Assembly: GCF_019703515.2 (NCBI RefSeq)
Contig: NC_059372.1
Location: forward strand, 26,412,431-26,476,430
Length of the DNA: 64,000 nucleotides
Reading direction: 5' to 3'
Source: Myxocyprinus asiaticus
Taxonomy: Eukaryota; Chordata; Actinopteri; Cypriniformes; Catostomidae
Both the position numbers and the translations under genes were made by a program. Within the stretch, counting starts at the first letter, position 1. Each line of letters begins with the position of its first letter. Of the stretch, positions 26,501 to 41,500 are shown in pieces. The notes beneath the pieces were generated by a model. That model saw only the letters and a list, made by a program, of their open reading frames with translations. It was not told where the DNA came from and searched no databases.

Positions 26501-29500
26501 AATATGGTGACATGCCAATCAGCTAATCAACTCAAAACACCTCCAAAGGTTTCCTGAGCCTTCAAAATGGTCTCTCAGTTTGGTTCACTAGGCTACACAA
26601 TCATGGGGAAGACTGCTGATCTGACAGTTGTCCAGAAGACATCATTGACACCCTTCACAAGGAGGGTAAGCCACAAACATTCATTGCCAAAGTAGCTGGC
26701 TGTTCACAGAGTGCTGTATCCGAGCATGTTAACAGAAAGTTGAGTGGAAGGAAAAAGTGTGGAAGAAAAAGATGCACAACCAACCGAGAGTACCGCAGCC
26801 TTATGATTGTCAAGCAAAATCGATTCAAGAATTTGGGTGAACTTCACAAGGAATGGACTGAGGCTGGGGTCAAGGCATCAAGAGCCACCACACACAGACA
26901 TGTCAAGGAATTTGGCTACAGTTGTCGTATTCCTCTTGTTAAGCCACTCCTGAACCACAGACAATGTCAGAGGCGTCTTACCTGGGCTAAGGAGAAGAAG
27001 AACTGGACTGTTGCCCAGTGTTCCAAAGTCCTCTTTTCAGATGAGAGCAAGTTTTGTATTTCATTTGGAAACCAAGGCCTTAGAGTCTGGAGGAAGGGTG
27101 GAGAAGCTCATAGCCCAAGTTGCTTGAAGTCCAGTGTTAAGTTTCCACAGTCTGTGATGATTTGAGGTGCAATGTCATCTGCTGGTGTTGGTCCATTGTG
27201 TTTTTTGAAAACCAAAGTCACTGCACCCGTTTACCAAGAAATTTTGGAGCACTTCATGCTTCCTTCTGCTGACCAGCTTTTTAAAGATGCTGATTTCATT
27301 TTCCAGCAGCATTTGGCACCTGTCCACACTGCCAAAAGCACCAAAAGTTGGTTAAATGACCATGGTGTTGGTGTGCTTGACTGGCCAGCAAACTCACCAG
27401 ACCTGAACCCCATAGAGAATCTATGGGGTATTGTCAAGAGGAAAATGAGAAACAAGAGACCAAAAAATGCAGATGAGCTGAAGGCCACTGTCAAAGAAAC
27501 CTGGGCTTCCATATCACCTCAGCAGTGCCACAAACTGATCACCTCCATGCCACGCCGAATTGAGGCAGTAATTAAAGCAAAAGGAGCCCCTACCAAGTAT
27601 TGAGTACATATACAGTAAATGAACATACTTTCCAGAAGGCCAACAATTCACTAAAAATGTTTTTTTTATTGGTCTTATGATGTATTCTAATTTTTTGAGA
27701 TGGTGAATTGGTGGGTTTTTGTTAAATGTGAGCCAAAATCATCACAATTAAAAGAACCAAAGACTTAAACTACTTCAGTCTGTGTGCATTGAATTTATTT
27801 AATACACGGGTTTCACAATTTGAGTTGAATTACTGAAATAAATGAACTTTTCCACGACATTCTAATTTATTGAGATGCACCTGTATTTTTACAAAGAATG
27901 AAAGTGAAAGATGACTAATAGATGAGGCTAATATTCTGCCTAAAATCTACTTTTGTGTTCCACAGAGAAGAAGTCATGTGAGTTTAGAATAACATGAGAG
28001 TGAGTAAATGATGACGGAATTTGCATTTTTGTGAACTATCGCTTTAAATTTACAGAGTATGAAAAGGGAAAATAAGAGGCTTATACAACGGAGCACGGGT
28101 GTACTGTTATTATACGTATTTCACACCACATACTCTGGATTACACTGACAATTACAAATCAGAGATTTTTGTATTCTGATTTCTAGGGGCTTTTAAAAGT
28201 GCTCTTATTAATGTTACCTATTAACCCTTAAACTGTCTACCTGCTGTATTTTTCTCACTTCTACTCTCTCCCACATAGGTCAGGGGGTATTTGATATCAT
28301 TTATTTTGCATCACACAATACATTTTTTGCATTATGTTGGTGAGTTCAGTTGCAAAAAAGGTAGAAAACATCCATGGCTAATGACAACATAAAAGACCCC
28401 ATGAAATGGATAGATAAGCACAGTTTTCTTTCCTGTTTTGATGTGTTTTCCTATTGAAACATAAAGTTTGGGCAGGGCGTATTAAAGGACTCGCCCCTTT
28501 TTTAAAATAATTTAATGTTTAAATCCCTTATTTTCTTAGGAAAATCTGAAGTTTACCTTCAGTTGGACCTGGAGGCAGAGTTTCACTTTACTCATCTCAT
28601 CATGACTTTTAAGGTAAGAAATGTTTTTCCCTCCAAGAAATTGCATTTACTCTTGGTTTTAAAGTGGCTGTTACCTCTTAGACTCACTCTTTATATTTCT
28701 ACACAGACATTTCGTCCAGCAGCTATGTTGATTGAGCGATCAGCAGATTTTGGACGAACCTGGCAGGTGTACCGTTATTTCGCCTCCGACTGTGACTCCA
28801 ACTTCCCAGGAATTTCTCAAGGTCCTCTTCGCAAGGTTGATGATGTCATCTGCGAGTCACGATATACTGACATTGAACCCTCAACAGAAGGAGAGGTGAG
28901 AATTATTAAACAGGAATATTTTGCCCCAGTTCATTTGTTGAAGAATGCAGACATACCTGAACTTTTATTTTAATTTAAAAAAACATCTTGCACATCTTCT
29001 GCTCTTAGGTGATTTATCGTGTTCTAGAACCTGCTATCCATATCGATGACCCTTACAGCCCAAACATTCAGAGTAAGTGAACCCTAAGAATCATACCATC
29101 TGACCATAACACTCATCAAATCAGAAATGGCACATAAACCATCCTATAAGAGACATTATAGGCTAAGTGATAAACAGTCTTAAGCACTTTTAATTTAAAT
29201 ATTTCCCCTGAGGAACTTATAATGTTAGTAAAGTTGTTTTCCACCAAAAAAGTCATAATTTAGTAATACAGTATATGATCATTTTCCACCCGGTCTCTTG
29301 TCCTCTGTCTAAAACGCTCAGTTTAGGGCTCAGCGTCTCCTTTAAACTTCAATGTAAACACCCACTTATGATTAGCTAACATTGTGCATCCCCTCGAATT
29401 AAGCCATATACTGTATATCTGAAACACATTCAGAAGGAAATGAACCAGCTCCACAACAATAAAAAATTAAATTGCATGTTTAATACATAATGCACACCCA

Positions 29501-32500
29501 ACACATTGCATCCGAATGTGTCAAACTGTTCACTTAAGCACATAAGCACCATAAACTATAAATATCAAACAATCATGACAAATGAAACATTTATTAATGT
29601 AACTGGTTACTTACAGTTTTGCATTTAGATCCAACAGTGTTTTTAACTGCTCCAACTTACAATAACATTATCTGAACTTCCTTTGCAAAGCTTGAATCAC
29701 ACTGTGACTGGTTCACAAGCAATTATACACACTGAAATGATCTGTAAACACATACAATCCATGAGGAAACATGACGCACACACATATCATCCTGCACTGA
29801 TGTGATTAGGAAATTTGTTAAACTTCAGTCATTATTTCCTATGTTGGGATTGTTCAACAGAGGCTAAAGTAGAGATGCTGGTCTTCACAGTTGCAACAGC
29901 TCGCATGTTCCATCGTCTACTCTGGACGAGACGCGGTTCTCCCAGCCAGTGGTAGCAATGGAATGAAACAGAACAGACGTGTTTTTAAAAGTTAAGCTTG
30001 AACAGCTCTTGAAACGCGCCACCCATCATCAGAAACGCATCAAAATGGTTGAAGACGTCAATCTAGTGCATGTTTACATAGACCAACAATTAAAATGAGT
30101 GCAAATGGTTGCAAAAACTCATCCAGGATGTATTTATACTCAAAACAGCAAGGCGCAGAATAAGTGTTATAACTTGACATTTCGTCTTTTAAAAACTGCA
30201 TGATGCATGATAATGGTTGAATCAGTTTGTATATTGCATAATTATGTAGAAAAACTTTTAAAAACGGTAAAGATGAGCACAAGAATGTGTCCTGTGTAAG
30301 TCCCTTTTGGTATGCAGGAATATTAGGCCCATCTTGCTCTCACCTCTTCACCTTTCTAACTGAGCGCCAGTCTGGGGGGGGGGCTAAGGGTGCGATGTTG
30401 TAAAGTAGGCATTGATTTCTTGCTGTAGAGGCAGTCATTTGCTGATGTATTAATCTCTGTGACATCACAAAGTAGGGAACATCCAAACGAGCTAGTAGTA
30501 TTTGTCTGGTCATGTGATTCTAACATGGCAGCCCCCAAGTGAGGACCCTCTCTATAAGGTTACTTATATGGTTGGTTGGCCTTAATCTCAAGTGAGTGCT
30601 TATGATTTCAAAATTACTAATGATTTGTTTGGTGTAAAATTTAAGAAATTACTGAGTACACCTTTAAAGTACTTCAATTACAGTCAAGCTACTTTTTTGG
30701 AAAATAGTTATGTTCTAATCTAATTATAATAAGTAACTAACTACAATTAAGCTAATGGGGATTCTAGACAGCATTTATATGAGTCCAATATTTTTGGCCA
30801 GTTTTCCTGGAAGAGATCATGTACATTTTAAATGTGTATATCTGCTAAAAGTAACTGTTGTCAACCTTAAGGGGTACAGTGGCAGATATAGTACATAGCC
30901 TTAAAGCTAAAAGTAAACACCAAAAACAAAAACTCAAATTTTGTGGTGTCAGCACACTGCAACTCAACATGCAGTGCATTTGCAAAGAGTTATCACTCTA
31001 AGGAGTTATGTGCAGAATTGTGGAGTGACATTAGATGTTAATATTTGGTGACTTTGTCAGCCTAGAAAGGTTGGATGGAGCAAGGTATTGTGCAGAAAGC
31101 AAAAATAGCTGATGATTAATTGCCTGGTTAATGTAATATTCCCATATGGCTGTGAATTCTCAGTCATGCAGTGTGGGCAAGGGGTGGGTGTGTATAGATT
31201 GATCCCACACTCTCTCACATTGCCTGTCTCTCACATTGTCTTATGCTGAACATCTAGAGCGTGTCTAGAAGAAACAGCATGTGCACAGAAGCTGCACACT
31301 CTCAGGTCTTAGTAAACCTCAGCCACCCTCACACACACACGACTCTAGAACTCCATAATTTCCCCTTTGCATCTCTCTAGCTTTACTTTTCTCTATAATT
31401 CATGTAAGTCTCACTTCATTGAGTGTCTGTGAAGCGTAACAGGAGTCTATCCACCACACGTCTGCTAAATGCTTCCACGCTTGGCTAACTGTGACGTCTC
31501 ACTGAGGGCCAGGGGCCGGATTCACAAAACTTTCTTAAGAAGAAATTTCTTCTTAACTACCATTTTCTTCTTAATTTATAACTTAAGAAAAAAGTTAAGA
31601 ATATTTTGTATTCCCAAATAAACATTTTAAGAAAGTTCTTATCTTCTTTCTTAAGAAAAAACTTAAGAAGCATTCAAGTTCTCCCCCCAAAAAAATCTTA
31701 AATATCAATGTAAATAACATCTTAAAGTTAGGATAAACTCACAGTTGTCTTAAATTCTAAAAGGTAAGATGTTTAATGAATTACTGGGTTTCTCATGTTG
31801 AGTCTGAAGTTGCAGTGGGCTGTTTACGTAGAAATGTTATTTTAGATAACAACAAAAACATTTTTGATTATATTATTATTTTGATTTGTTTAATTATATT
31901 AAATTTTCAGCTTTCAAACCATGTAAATGTTATCACCAAATTCAAACAATAAATGTTGTTTTGAAGCTTCTTAATGTGGTGACCAGTCATGCTAACGGAT
32001 GCGCTGGATATAGCGCTCTCTCTCCGTGATAGAAAGCTGAGACTTTCTTTTTCGCCCCCCATCCACATCCCTATCAGAGTTGGGCACAGCGGAGACAGCC
32101 TCCGCCACCTTTTCCCATTTACCCGCCTCGTACTTACAACGTGATAATTATCAAGCTTCCCAATGAGAACTTTTTCCTTGCAGTAATTTCCTCAACAAGA
32201 ACCTCTTGTCTGCTAAAGGTTTTGTTTCTTTTCATTTCCTCCATGTCAAATTAAGTTATCAAATTAGCAGCAAGTAAATTCTCCTATGATGGTTGATGTC
32301 GTTAAACTAACACATCTCACGCACTTTATATTCAAAAACATTATAGTGATGTGCTTGTTAATAGATACATTTATTGTTACAATTTACCAGTGTTGAAGTA
32401 GCCTACTGAATTTGTTGTTGGCTATATGACGAGGCAACTCCATTAGCAGGCTGATCAGACAATGTCAAAGCCTGTTTTTATTCTTAAGAAAACAATTCTT

Positions 32501-35500
32501 AAGAAAATATTTGAGAACTTCTTAAGAATTTTTCAAGAACTGCACTTAAGAATGTTCTTACGAGCTTCTTATAATTTATCCTAAGAACTTTCATAATTTT
32601 TTTTCTTAAGAACATTTTCGTGAATCCGGCCCCCGGCCTGTGACTGAAGGGAGAAAAGGTTAAAGGTCATGGGTTAACAAGGATTAGGGATGTTTTATAG
32701 GGGTTTGAGGATGTTCTCATAATTGGGTTGTACCATTTGTGTGGTTAATGAAAGTTTGCCATCATCTGCTCAGGTGAGGCCAAGAACCTGAGGACCAAAA
32801 CAAACTTCCTCAGCATTGCAAGAACATATAGAAACCTCAAATTATACACTGTAAAAGTGGTAACCTGCAACTTACTTGATCTAACCCTTAAAACATGTTT
32901 TGTATGTGTAACCTAATTTACATGTAACATTTTGTTCAGTGTAGAGACTGTCTGAGCTTTTGCTATAATAGCAACCTGTTGTGATTTTTATTACTTCATA
33001 GTCCAGGGTCAGACAGACTAGTCCATGGCTATGTAAAACCCGAGGAATGACTTCTCTTTTGGTTTTATGTGTACATCTGATTTTATGCATTGCACTGCAG
33101 CCACACGATTGGCTAATTAGATAATTGCATGAATAAGTTGGTGTACAGATGTTCCTAATAAAGTGCTTAGTGAGTGAATATATATTTTACTTACATTGTT
33201 TTTGGGAAAAGCATATTCAAGAAATGTAATCTAAAACTCCTTAGAGGATAAAGTATAAACTGTATCATTATTTTAAATTTAGCTCTTTCATCCATATTTT
33301 TGTATAAAAATAAAGTATATAAAACAAATACACAAACATAAAGCTGGGAGATGAAAACTACTTAAAATTATTGTGGGCTTGGTTTTCAGGCATATAGAGA
33401 TGGCTTTGATCCATCCATTTTTACATCAAAGATGCTGTTACTGTCCAACTTCTTGGTTTTTGGGCCAACTTCCACTTACCCTAAAGTCTTTCCTCATTAC
33501 AGATCAGCTGAAGATCACTAATCTTCGTGTGAACTTCACCAAGCTGCACACTCTGGGTGACAACCTGCTGGACTCACGCCCTGAGATCAAAGAGAAGTAT
33601 TATTATGCCATGTATGAGCTGGTCGTCAGGGGCAACTGCTTCTGCTATGGCCACGCCTCCGAGTGTGCACCTATTGAAGGGATTAAGGATGACATTGAGG
33701 GCATGGTGAGTTTGGTGCGCATACCAAATTGCGGGGCCAAACATAAAGTAGTCAGATAATGCCATAGAGAAGCTGAAATTGACTTTTGACTCTAGGTACA
33801 TGGGAGGTGTGTTTGCAATCACAACACCAAAGGACTGAACTGTGAACAGTGTGATGACTTCTATAACGATCGGCCCTGGAGACCTGCAGAGGGCCGTAAC
33901 ACTAATGCCTGCAAGAGTAATTATCAATAACCAAAATAAGGAGATCATAAATACATAGATTTTTGATATATCACAACATGTAATTATATACTTTCCACTT
34001 TTTTTCCTCCAGAATGCAACTGTAATAGTCATTCCAACCTGTGTCATTTTGACATGGCTGGATATCTCTCTACGGGGAACGTCAGTGGAGGTGTGTGTGA
34101 CAGTTGTCTCCACAACACAATGGGCCGCAACTGTGAGACCTGCAAACCCTTCTACTACCAGGATCCAACTAGAGATATCAGAGACCCTGGGGTCTGCATC
34201 GGTAAGTGTGCCACAAAGCTAAGAAATGTGTGCATAGGAACTGAGGACACGTGACGCCATGCGAGAAGTAGACGTGTGATTGCGAGCTCTGCGCACTTTG
34301 CTAGTTTTTTAAGTATTTTCATGTTATAATCCGGTGAGATTCGATACACCCAGTTACATATTTGCTCTTTGAGGTAAACATGGCAAAGAAGTCAAAATCC
34401 TCAGACTCTGGAGACATTAAAAGACACTTACGTGCTCAAGCTGAGGCCTCTGACGGGACTGTGAGCTGGGGACTCGATTTGGAAGGCACGTCGGGAGAAG
34501 AAATTCAGCGTCAACTGTCCAACATCTCGGTGATGCTGACGAAGGTTGTCGCTGACTTGGAGGATCTCGCTGTAATATGTCAATCGATTATGGCGATGGA
34601 AACTAAATTCTCTGAGTTGGTCACAAGAGTGTTGATGTTGAGAAAAGGATAGATTATCTGGAGTCAACGGAAAGGGAATTATCCGTTAATCCGCCCGTGT
34701 TCAAAACAGACTTGCAACACATTTTGGAAAAACTGGAATTTCTTGAAAATATGAGCCGAAGGAACAGTATACGGATTGTTGGAGTTCCTGAGCATGAAGA
34801 AGGCAGTGATATGGTGAAATTCCTGGATGAGCTCTTCCCGAGTCTGCTCAACATAACAGGCCATAAACTGGAAATAGAGCGAGCTCACAGAGTCCCGGCT
34901 CGCAGATCTGCTGAGGGAGACAGGCCCCAATCAATTCTGGACAAATTTCTGAGATCATCCGATAATCTCATCTCGTGTTGCGCCAGGCGAGGAGCAAAGG
35001 AAAACTTTCTTGGAAGAATCACAATATTTTCTTGTTCCCAGACTTTGCGAATTCGACAAGAGAGAAACATGATCGGTTCAAGGAATGTAAGAAACTCTTA
35101 CATCAGTGGAAGATTACTTTTGCACTGATGTTTCCGGCCAAAATGAAAATAGACACCAAGGACGGCAGCAAAGTATTTACATGTCCCAAACTGGCACTCT
35201 CCTTCATAAATACATTGGAGTGAGTAAGCCATCTGACTGACTCGCTGTTCAGTGACTCGATTGTCTGAGGAAGCTGGGCACTATTTTTGTTTCTTTTTGT
35301 GTTGGCTCCGCCTAGCGGCTGGAGTTTGTTTTGTGGGATGACACTTCCTTCAAGAAACTTTTGCTTGAGGGAAGATAGTTTTTACACTGAAGTTCCCGGC
35401 CAGATTGAGAATGGTCACTATGGATAACCGCAAAATATCTACATGCTCACATAAAGGACGTCTTTTATAAAGTTGATGGGCTGAGTAAGTCATGGTGTAT

Positions 35501-38500
35501 TTTTTTTTTTTTACGCGGCCTCCAAGTGAATTTGACTCTTGATCATCCGAGGAACCGGGATGCCTGTTTTGTTTCTTTTCATGCTGGTTCCGCCTAGCGG
35601 CTGGAGCGTGTTTTGTGGAATTACACTGCTTCGGGACAGTTGTGGATGAATCTGTTCGTTCTATGTGCTTAAGTCTCCTGTTGGCTGGAGTTTGTTTTTG
35701 TGTAGTATTTTTAACAGACATTAGAATGATTTCGTCATCTGCTGCACTCATAACAGCCGGCTCACTGAACAATTGTAGCACTTGTTTGTCTGTCCAAGGA
35801 AACTGAACGGCTTTATATCAGCTGGAGTTTGTTTTATGGAGGAACACACCTTCAAGACAGTTCTGTGAATTAATCTACATGTTCTTTGTGTTTATTCTGC
35901 CTATTGGCTGGGGTTTGTTTTATAATGTATTTTCTGTTATGTAATTTTGCCTTACAAATTTTGTGCAGAAGCACCAGACTTGAGCAATCCGATGGCAAAG
36001 TTGTCACGGGGGCTCTCATATGCGTACATGGACCTTTTGAGTTTAGAGGGATCGACGCCGGTTGGTGCTCTCGTGCGTGGGGTTAATGCGCACGTTTTTC
36101 TTTTTTCTGTTTGTTTTGTTCGGGGGGAAGTTCAGGTTTGAGTGTTGCACTAATGTTGAAATGTGGTCTGTACAATCTTATTTTTGACACACAATTTATT
36201 TTTTCTATTATATCAAAATGTCAGATGTTAATATGAGTGGACTGTCTCTCTCCACATGGAATGTAAATGGGTTGGGGCACCCCATAAAAAGAAGGAAGGT
36301 TATTTATTTTCTTAAACATAAGAAATGTGATATAGTGTTTCTTCAAGAAACACATCTTTCCCCGCAGGAAGCTGAAAAATTTGGGAAGATATGGGGTGGA
36401 CGTGTTTTCTTTAGTGCAGGCTCAAGTAAGAGTAGGGGGGTCATTATATTGATAAATAAACATCTACAATTCAAATGTCTCAAACAGATTAAAGATAAAT
36501 TAGGGAGAATCATTATCGTTTTAGCAGAAATTCAGGGGCAAAGTCTGATTTTGGCTAATATTTACGCACCTGACGCTGATGATCAGGGCTTTTTTGTAGA
36601 TCTTGAAGGGATGTTGCAAGCCACTGGCACCCCTCATGATATAATATTGGGAGGAGACTTTAACAAATCAACCATCTATGATGGATTTAGTCCTTGATCA
36701 TAGTGAAGCAAAAGTGTGTAAGCCCCCTAGAGCAACACTGACGCTTCACAGGATGTGTATAAATCTTGGTCTTACAGATATTTGGAGACTTTCGAACCCA
36801 TCTGGTAGGGACTATACATTTTTTTCATCAGTCCTTAAGATTTATTCTAGAATAGATTTTTTAAATATATATAAGTCCCTCATTTCATCTGTTGTGGATT
36901 GATCAATTAGAAACATCTTAGTCTCAGATCACAACATGGTGGGATTTTGCAAAATCCTGATTTCCAACAAATGTTAAAGACTGATATCAATGTTTATTTG
37001 GAGACCAACTGGTCCTCAGTATCTTCTGTGGGCATGGCTTGCAGTCGGATCATACAGTATGCCTCATTTACCAAAAAATCCAAAGCACGAGAACTCGTGG
37101 AGTTGGAAGGAAATATTAAAAGTGCAGAGGCAGAGCTGAAGCACCGAATGTCGTCTGATAGCCTCAGAGAATTGACCCGATTGAAATACAGATATAATAC
37201 TATTTTGTCACAGAAAGTGGAGTTTTGGCTATTCAGGGCAAGACAGTCATACTTTGAGTCGGGGGACAAAGCAGGGAAGCTTTGGGCTAGATATATAAAG
37301 CAGAGAGAGTCTTTTTCTACCATTCCCTCAGTGAAATCTGCTGGTGGTGAAATTTTTACCTCGGCCATTGATATTGATAATGCTTTTAAAGAGTTCTATC
37401 TTGATCTCTATAGTTCCACGTCTTTGTCTACTGATGAAGATATTAGAAATTTTGTGGAACCATTAGAACTCCCTAAATTGACGACGGAACAAACATTTTT
37501 TCTTGATTCTGAGATAACCTTGGAGGAGCTTGACGAGGTAATTAAGTCCTTACCTACTGGCAAGGCTCCAGGGCCAGATAGTTTTGCCGCTGAATTTTTT
37601 AGATCTTATGCTACAGAATTGGCTCCACTTTTGTTAGAAGTTTATACGGAATCATTAAAGAATGGAAAGCTTCCTCCAACCATGACACAAGCCCGGATCA
37701 GTCTGTTTCTTAAAAGGACAAAGATCCAAGCGAGTGTCAAAGTTACCGTCCAATTTCCTTGATCCAGCTAGATGTAAACATTTTGTAAAACATTTTGGCT
37801 AACCGATTAAGTAAAGTTATGTCATCTCTTATACATATAGATCAGGTGGGGTTTATTCGGGGCCGTAGCTCTTCTGATAACTTTAGGCGTTTCATCAATA
37901 TCATGTGGTCACTGGAGAATGATCAGTCTCCGGTTGCTGCCATCTCACTTGACGCAGAAAAGGCATTTGATATGGTAGAATGGGATTATCTTTTTAAGAT
38001 TTTGGTAATGTATGGGTTCAGGAGTACATTTATTGGTTGGATTAAGTTACTTTTTAGACACCCAGTAGCAGCGGTACAAACAAATGGATTAGTTTCAGAT
38101 TATTTTACTCTAAATAGGGGCACCCAGCAGGGTTGCCCTCTTTCCCCATTATTGTTCTGTCTTGCCCTGGAACCATTAGCAGCCGCGATAAGAAAGGAGG
38201 ATGATTTTCCAGGGGTGACGGCAGGAGGCGTGGCGCATAAGTTTCTGCTTTACGCAGATTATATTTTATTATTTGTCTCCAACCCCACTAGATCTATGCC
38301 TTGCCCCCACAGAATTATTAATTATTTTTCTAAGTTCTCAGGATACAAAGTCAATTCGTCTAAAGGGGGGTTACTACACTCGGTGATCTATATGAGAGTG
38401 GAGTGTTGAGATCGTTTGAAAATTTGGTTCAACATTTTGGGATCCCCAGATCTCAGTTTTATAGGTATTTATAAATGCGCCACCTGCTTTGTACTTTTTT

Positions 38501-41500
38501 TGTGCTAATTCAGAGTCTGGGGATGGAGCTTTCAAGAGAGTATGGGAGAAAGACTTCAACTTGGTATTGGAGGAGGGAGTGTGGGCTAGGATTTTTAAAA
38601 ACATTAAGTCTGCATCTAGGATGCGTCTTTTGCAATTCAAAATTTTGCATAGATTTTATTGGACCCCCTCTAGATTGTATAGGCTTGGTCTTAAAGACAC
38701 ACCCACCTGCTGGCGATGCCAATCGGAGGATGGAGACATGGTCCATGTTTTTTGGTGGTGTGCTGAGATCCAGAAATTCTGGTTGAAATTTCAGAATTTT
38801 TTGTCTGACGTGGTAGGCACTCGGGTTTCATTTTGCCCCAGACTTTGTGTTCTTGGCAATGGGGCGGTCATTGATGTGGGGGATAATCATATAGAGAATT
38901 GGGTTCTGACCTGTGTGATGATCGCCAGCCAGGTTATTTTGAGGGGTTGGAGGTCAGCTGGTGTGCCCCCATATCCGGAGTGGTGCACAGAGGTGGGGAG
39001 GGTGGCGGCTTATGAGGAGGTGTCATCGGGAAGATGGGGTGGGGGGGGGGGGGGGGTTGAGTTTAAATGTTGATTTTATATATATATATATGTTTTGCAT
39101 TTCCTTGTTATTGTATGATTTAATAAAAAATATAATAGGTATAGGTGTTACGAAATGTAAAGGCGGCGGGATGCCAGAAGAATCGTCACTGGTGCAAGGG
39201 AAGCAGAAGTTTATATATCCTTGGGATATGATTGGCAGGCTTTGATGTACAAGCTCCTCCTGAACTTACATTTGGAACTTCATTTGTATGTGAATGCTTC
39301 AAAGTTTAACTGTATCTATTCCTTCCACCAGCCTGTGACTGTGACCCCGATGGCTCTCTGAATGGTGGCATTTGTGATGGACATGATGACCCCTCTCTGG
39401 GCATGATTGCTGGGCAGTGCCGCTGTAAAGGCAATGTCGAAGGCCCGCGATGTGATAAATGCAAGCCTGGATTCTTTGGACTCAGTGCTGGTGACCCTCG
39501 TGGCTGCCAACGTGAGTATAGGCCATTAATCTGCAAGGTTGTAGGTTCAATTCCCAGTAGGGGAAATCTATGGGCTACAACAGTGGTTCTTGCTTGGTAT
39601 TGCAGCAGGATCCAGCAAAAGTAGTTTTTAGCTAACTGACAAAAAATTACTTTAAGCTAGACAATTTGATATTTCACTGGCCCATTGTTTAAAGTCTTTT
39701 CTAGTCAAGGTCAGAATGGAAATTAAACTACATGTGCACTAGAACGAGATCTTTTTGTGGAACATTTTTGTAGTACATTTTTACACTTGATACTTAATCA
39801 TTCTCCCTTTCTCTCACTGGTTTGCATTAGCGTGTAAATGTGACCCTAGGGGTACGGTGTCTGGTGGCCCCCAATGTGACCCTGTTAGTGGAGACTGCTT
39901 CTGTAAACGTCTGGTTACCGGAAACAGTTGCAACCAATGTATGGTAAGTACAGCAGTGACACGTACTGTATATCTACACTACAACAAATAAAGTCTGCTT
40001 ACAACTCTGATTAAATATGTGTGCTCTTCATTGTATATTATTATAAGAGGATTTTATCATCTGTGTCATTCACCAATCAGCACTGCACACTTTTAATAGT
40101 GCCATCTCTTCTCTGTTGGGCAGTAACATCAAAGAGTAATGTTTGCTCTACAGTAGAACTTAGTGTCTGCATTTAGCCCAAGGGATTAAGGCCTCTACAG
40201 ATGGTGTAGGTTTACGAATGGCTTAAAATGGAATGAAAGTGAAGAGCTGTATCCAGAAATTAGCCAGGCAATAAATGCCTTTAGCATTAGAGTAACGTAA
40301 TTTTAGAATGTTAGTCTTTTCATTTCACGAACAAAAATGTACCAAAGTGTACCATGGTAATTTTATGATATTATTTTATGTGTCTCATAAATATGGTACT
40401 GTATATGAATATGGTTATTATTCAGTACCATGGTATTCCCACCTGATACCATCACTGTAACATGGTACTGTCATTGTAAGTGTTGTGAGCTTTTACATCA
40501 GTCTTTTCTCAGGGCAGTTAATATTCTGCACTAATGCTGCACTATGTAACTTTGTGCTCTCTAGCAACATCTGTGGTTAAAACTTAAAATTGCAAGAAAG
40601 AAGGACACTTTATGTCAGTCATGTTCTGGCACTGCTCTTCTGGCGAATGACTCTCATGATTTGAGCTTACCTGGACATCTCTTGTGTGTGATCATGACTG
40701 GGAGATATTCAGAGCTGGAATCATAACGTGCTATTTTCATGTTGATATTATGTTATACAAATAAACATTTAAAATTGAAATATTACTTGCTTTGATGAAG
40801 ATAAACAACACTCTTATTCACATATTTGAATGAATGAATTTTACACTTATAGCGCTTTTCTGACACTACACTCATAGCGCTTTTACAAAGAGCTTTTACA
40901 AAATCACCTCAATCACTACCAGTATATTTTAATATGATTTTTCAAGTGTTTTACAGTATGTATTATTTATGTTTGTATTGTACTACACTTATCAGTTTAA
41001 GAGGTGAAACTCGTGATACGGCTTGTACGAGTTCAATGGAAGATTTTATTATTTTTATATTATATTGTACTGTAATACTACAATAGCATGTCTATACAAT
41101 GCACACAACCATAAACTAAAACATAAAACAAGGATTCAGTAATGATGGGGATAAAATATACTTTATTAAACATGAAAATAATATGCTTAAATATGCAATA
41201 TAACAATTACAAGAAGCCAATTTCAGAAGTCATGAATATTAGTAAACATGTAACTTCCCCCGACAACGTAGATACATCGCAATTGGTTAACACACGAGTA
41301 ATGTTCGATTCATACAAGTATTACAAGCAATATAAGCTTCAACAACCTTACCAGACAACATATCCAAGCATTATAGCAGGTTAACAACGTTGCCAAACAT
41401 ATAACAGATAAACATCCATCTAGACTGCAATGATGCTGTCCTGAAATGTGTGAGTGTGACTGAACTGAACAGCGTTGTTAGTTTCTCCAGCCGGAACATG

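Larger units (their letters stand above)
26191..28046. repeat. hairpin MITE split by a Tc1 insertion
   Basis: Left half 26191-26303 (catttactcaccctcatgttg) and right half 27884-28046 (catgagagtgagtaaatgat .. gtgaactatcgcttta) form one element once the Tc1 at 26304-27883 is disregarded. Confidence 0.7.
34250..39140 (+). mobile_element. L1/Tx1-like LINE retrotransposon, degenerate, in lamb2 intron 8
   Basis: Same orientation as lamb2. ORF1 region from about 34380, ORF2 from about 36218 to 39060, then an A/T-rich tail with aataaaa at about 39121. About 4.9 kb, close to full length. Multiple stops and frameshifts in both ORFs. Confidence 0.82.

Noticed and set aside
33574..34113. 179-codon minus-strand ORF
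   Set aside because: It lies antisense to lamb2 exons 6-8, whose + strand reading matches laminin exactly; it is a shadow frame.
39515..39570. tRNA-like B-box (ggttcaattccc) just after exon 9
   Set aside because: No A-box partner or cloverleaf; at most a trace of a tRNA-derived SINE.
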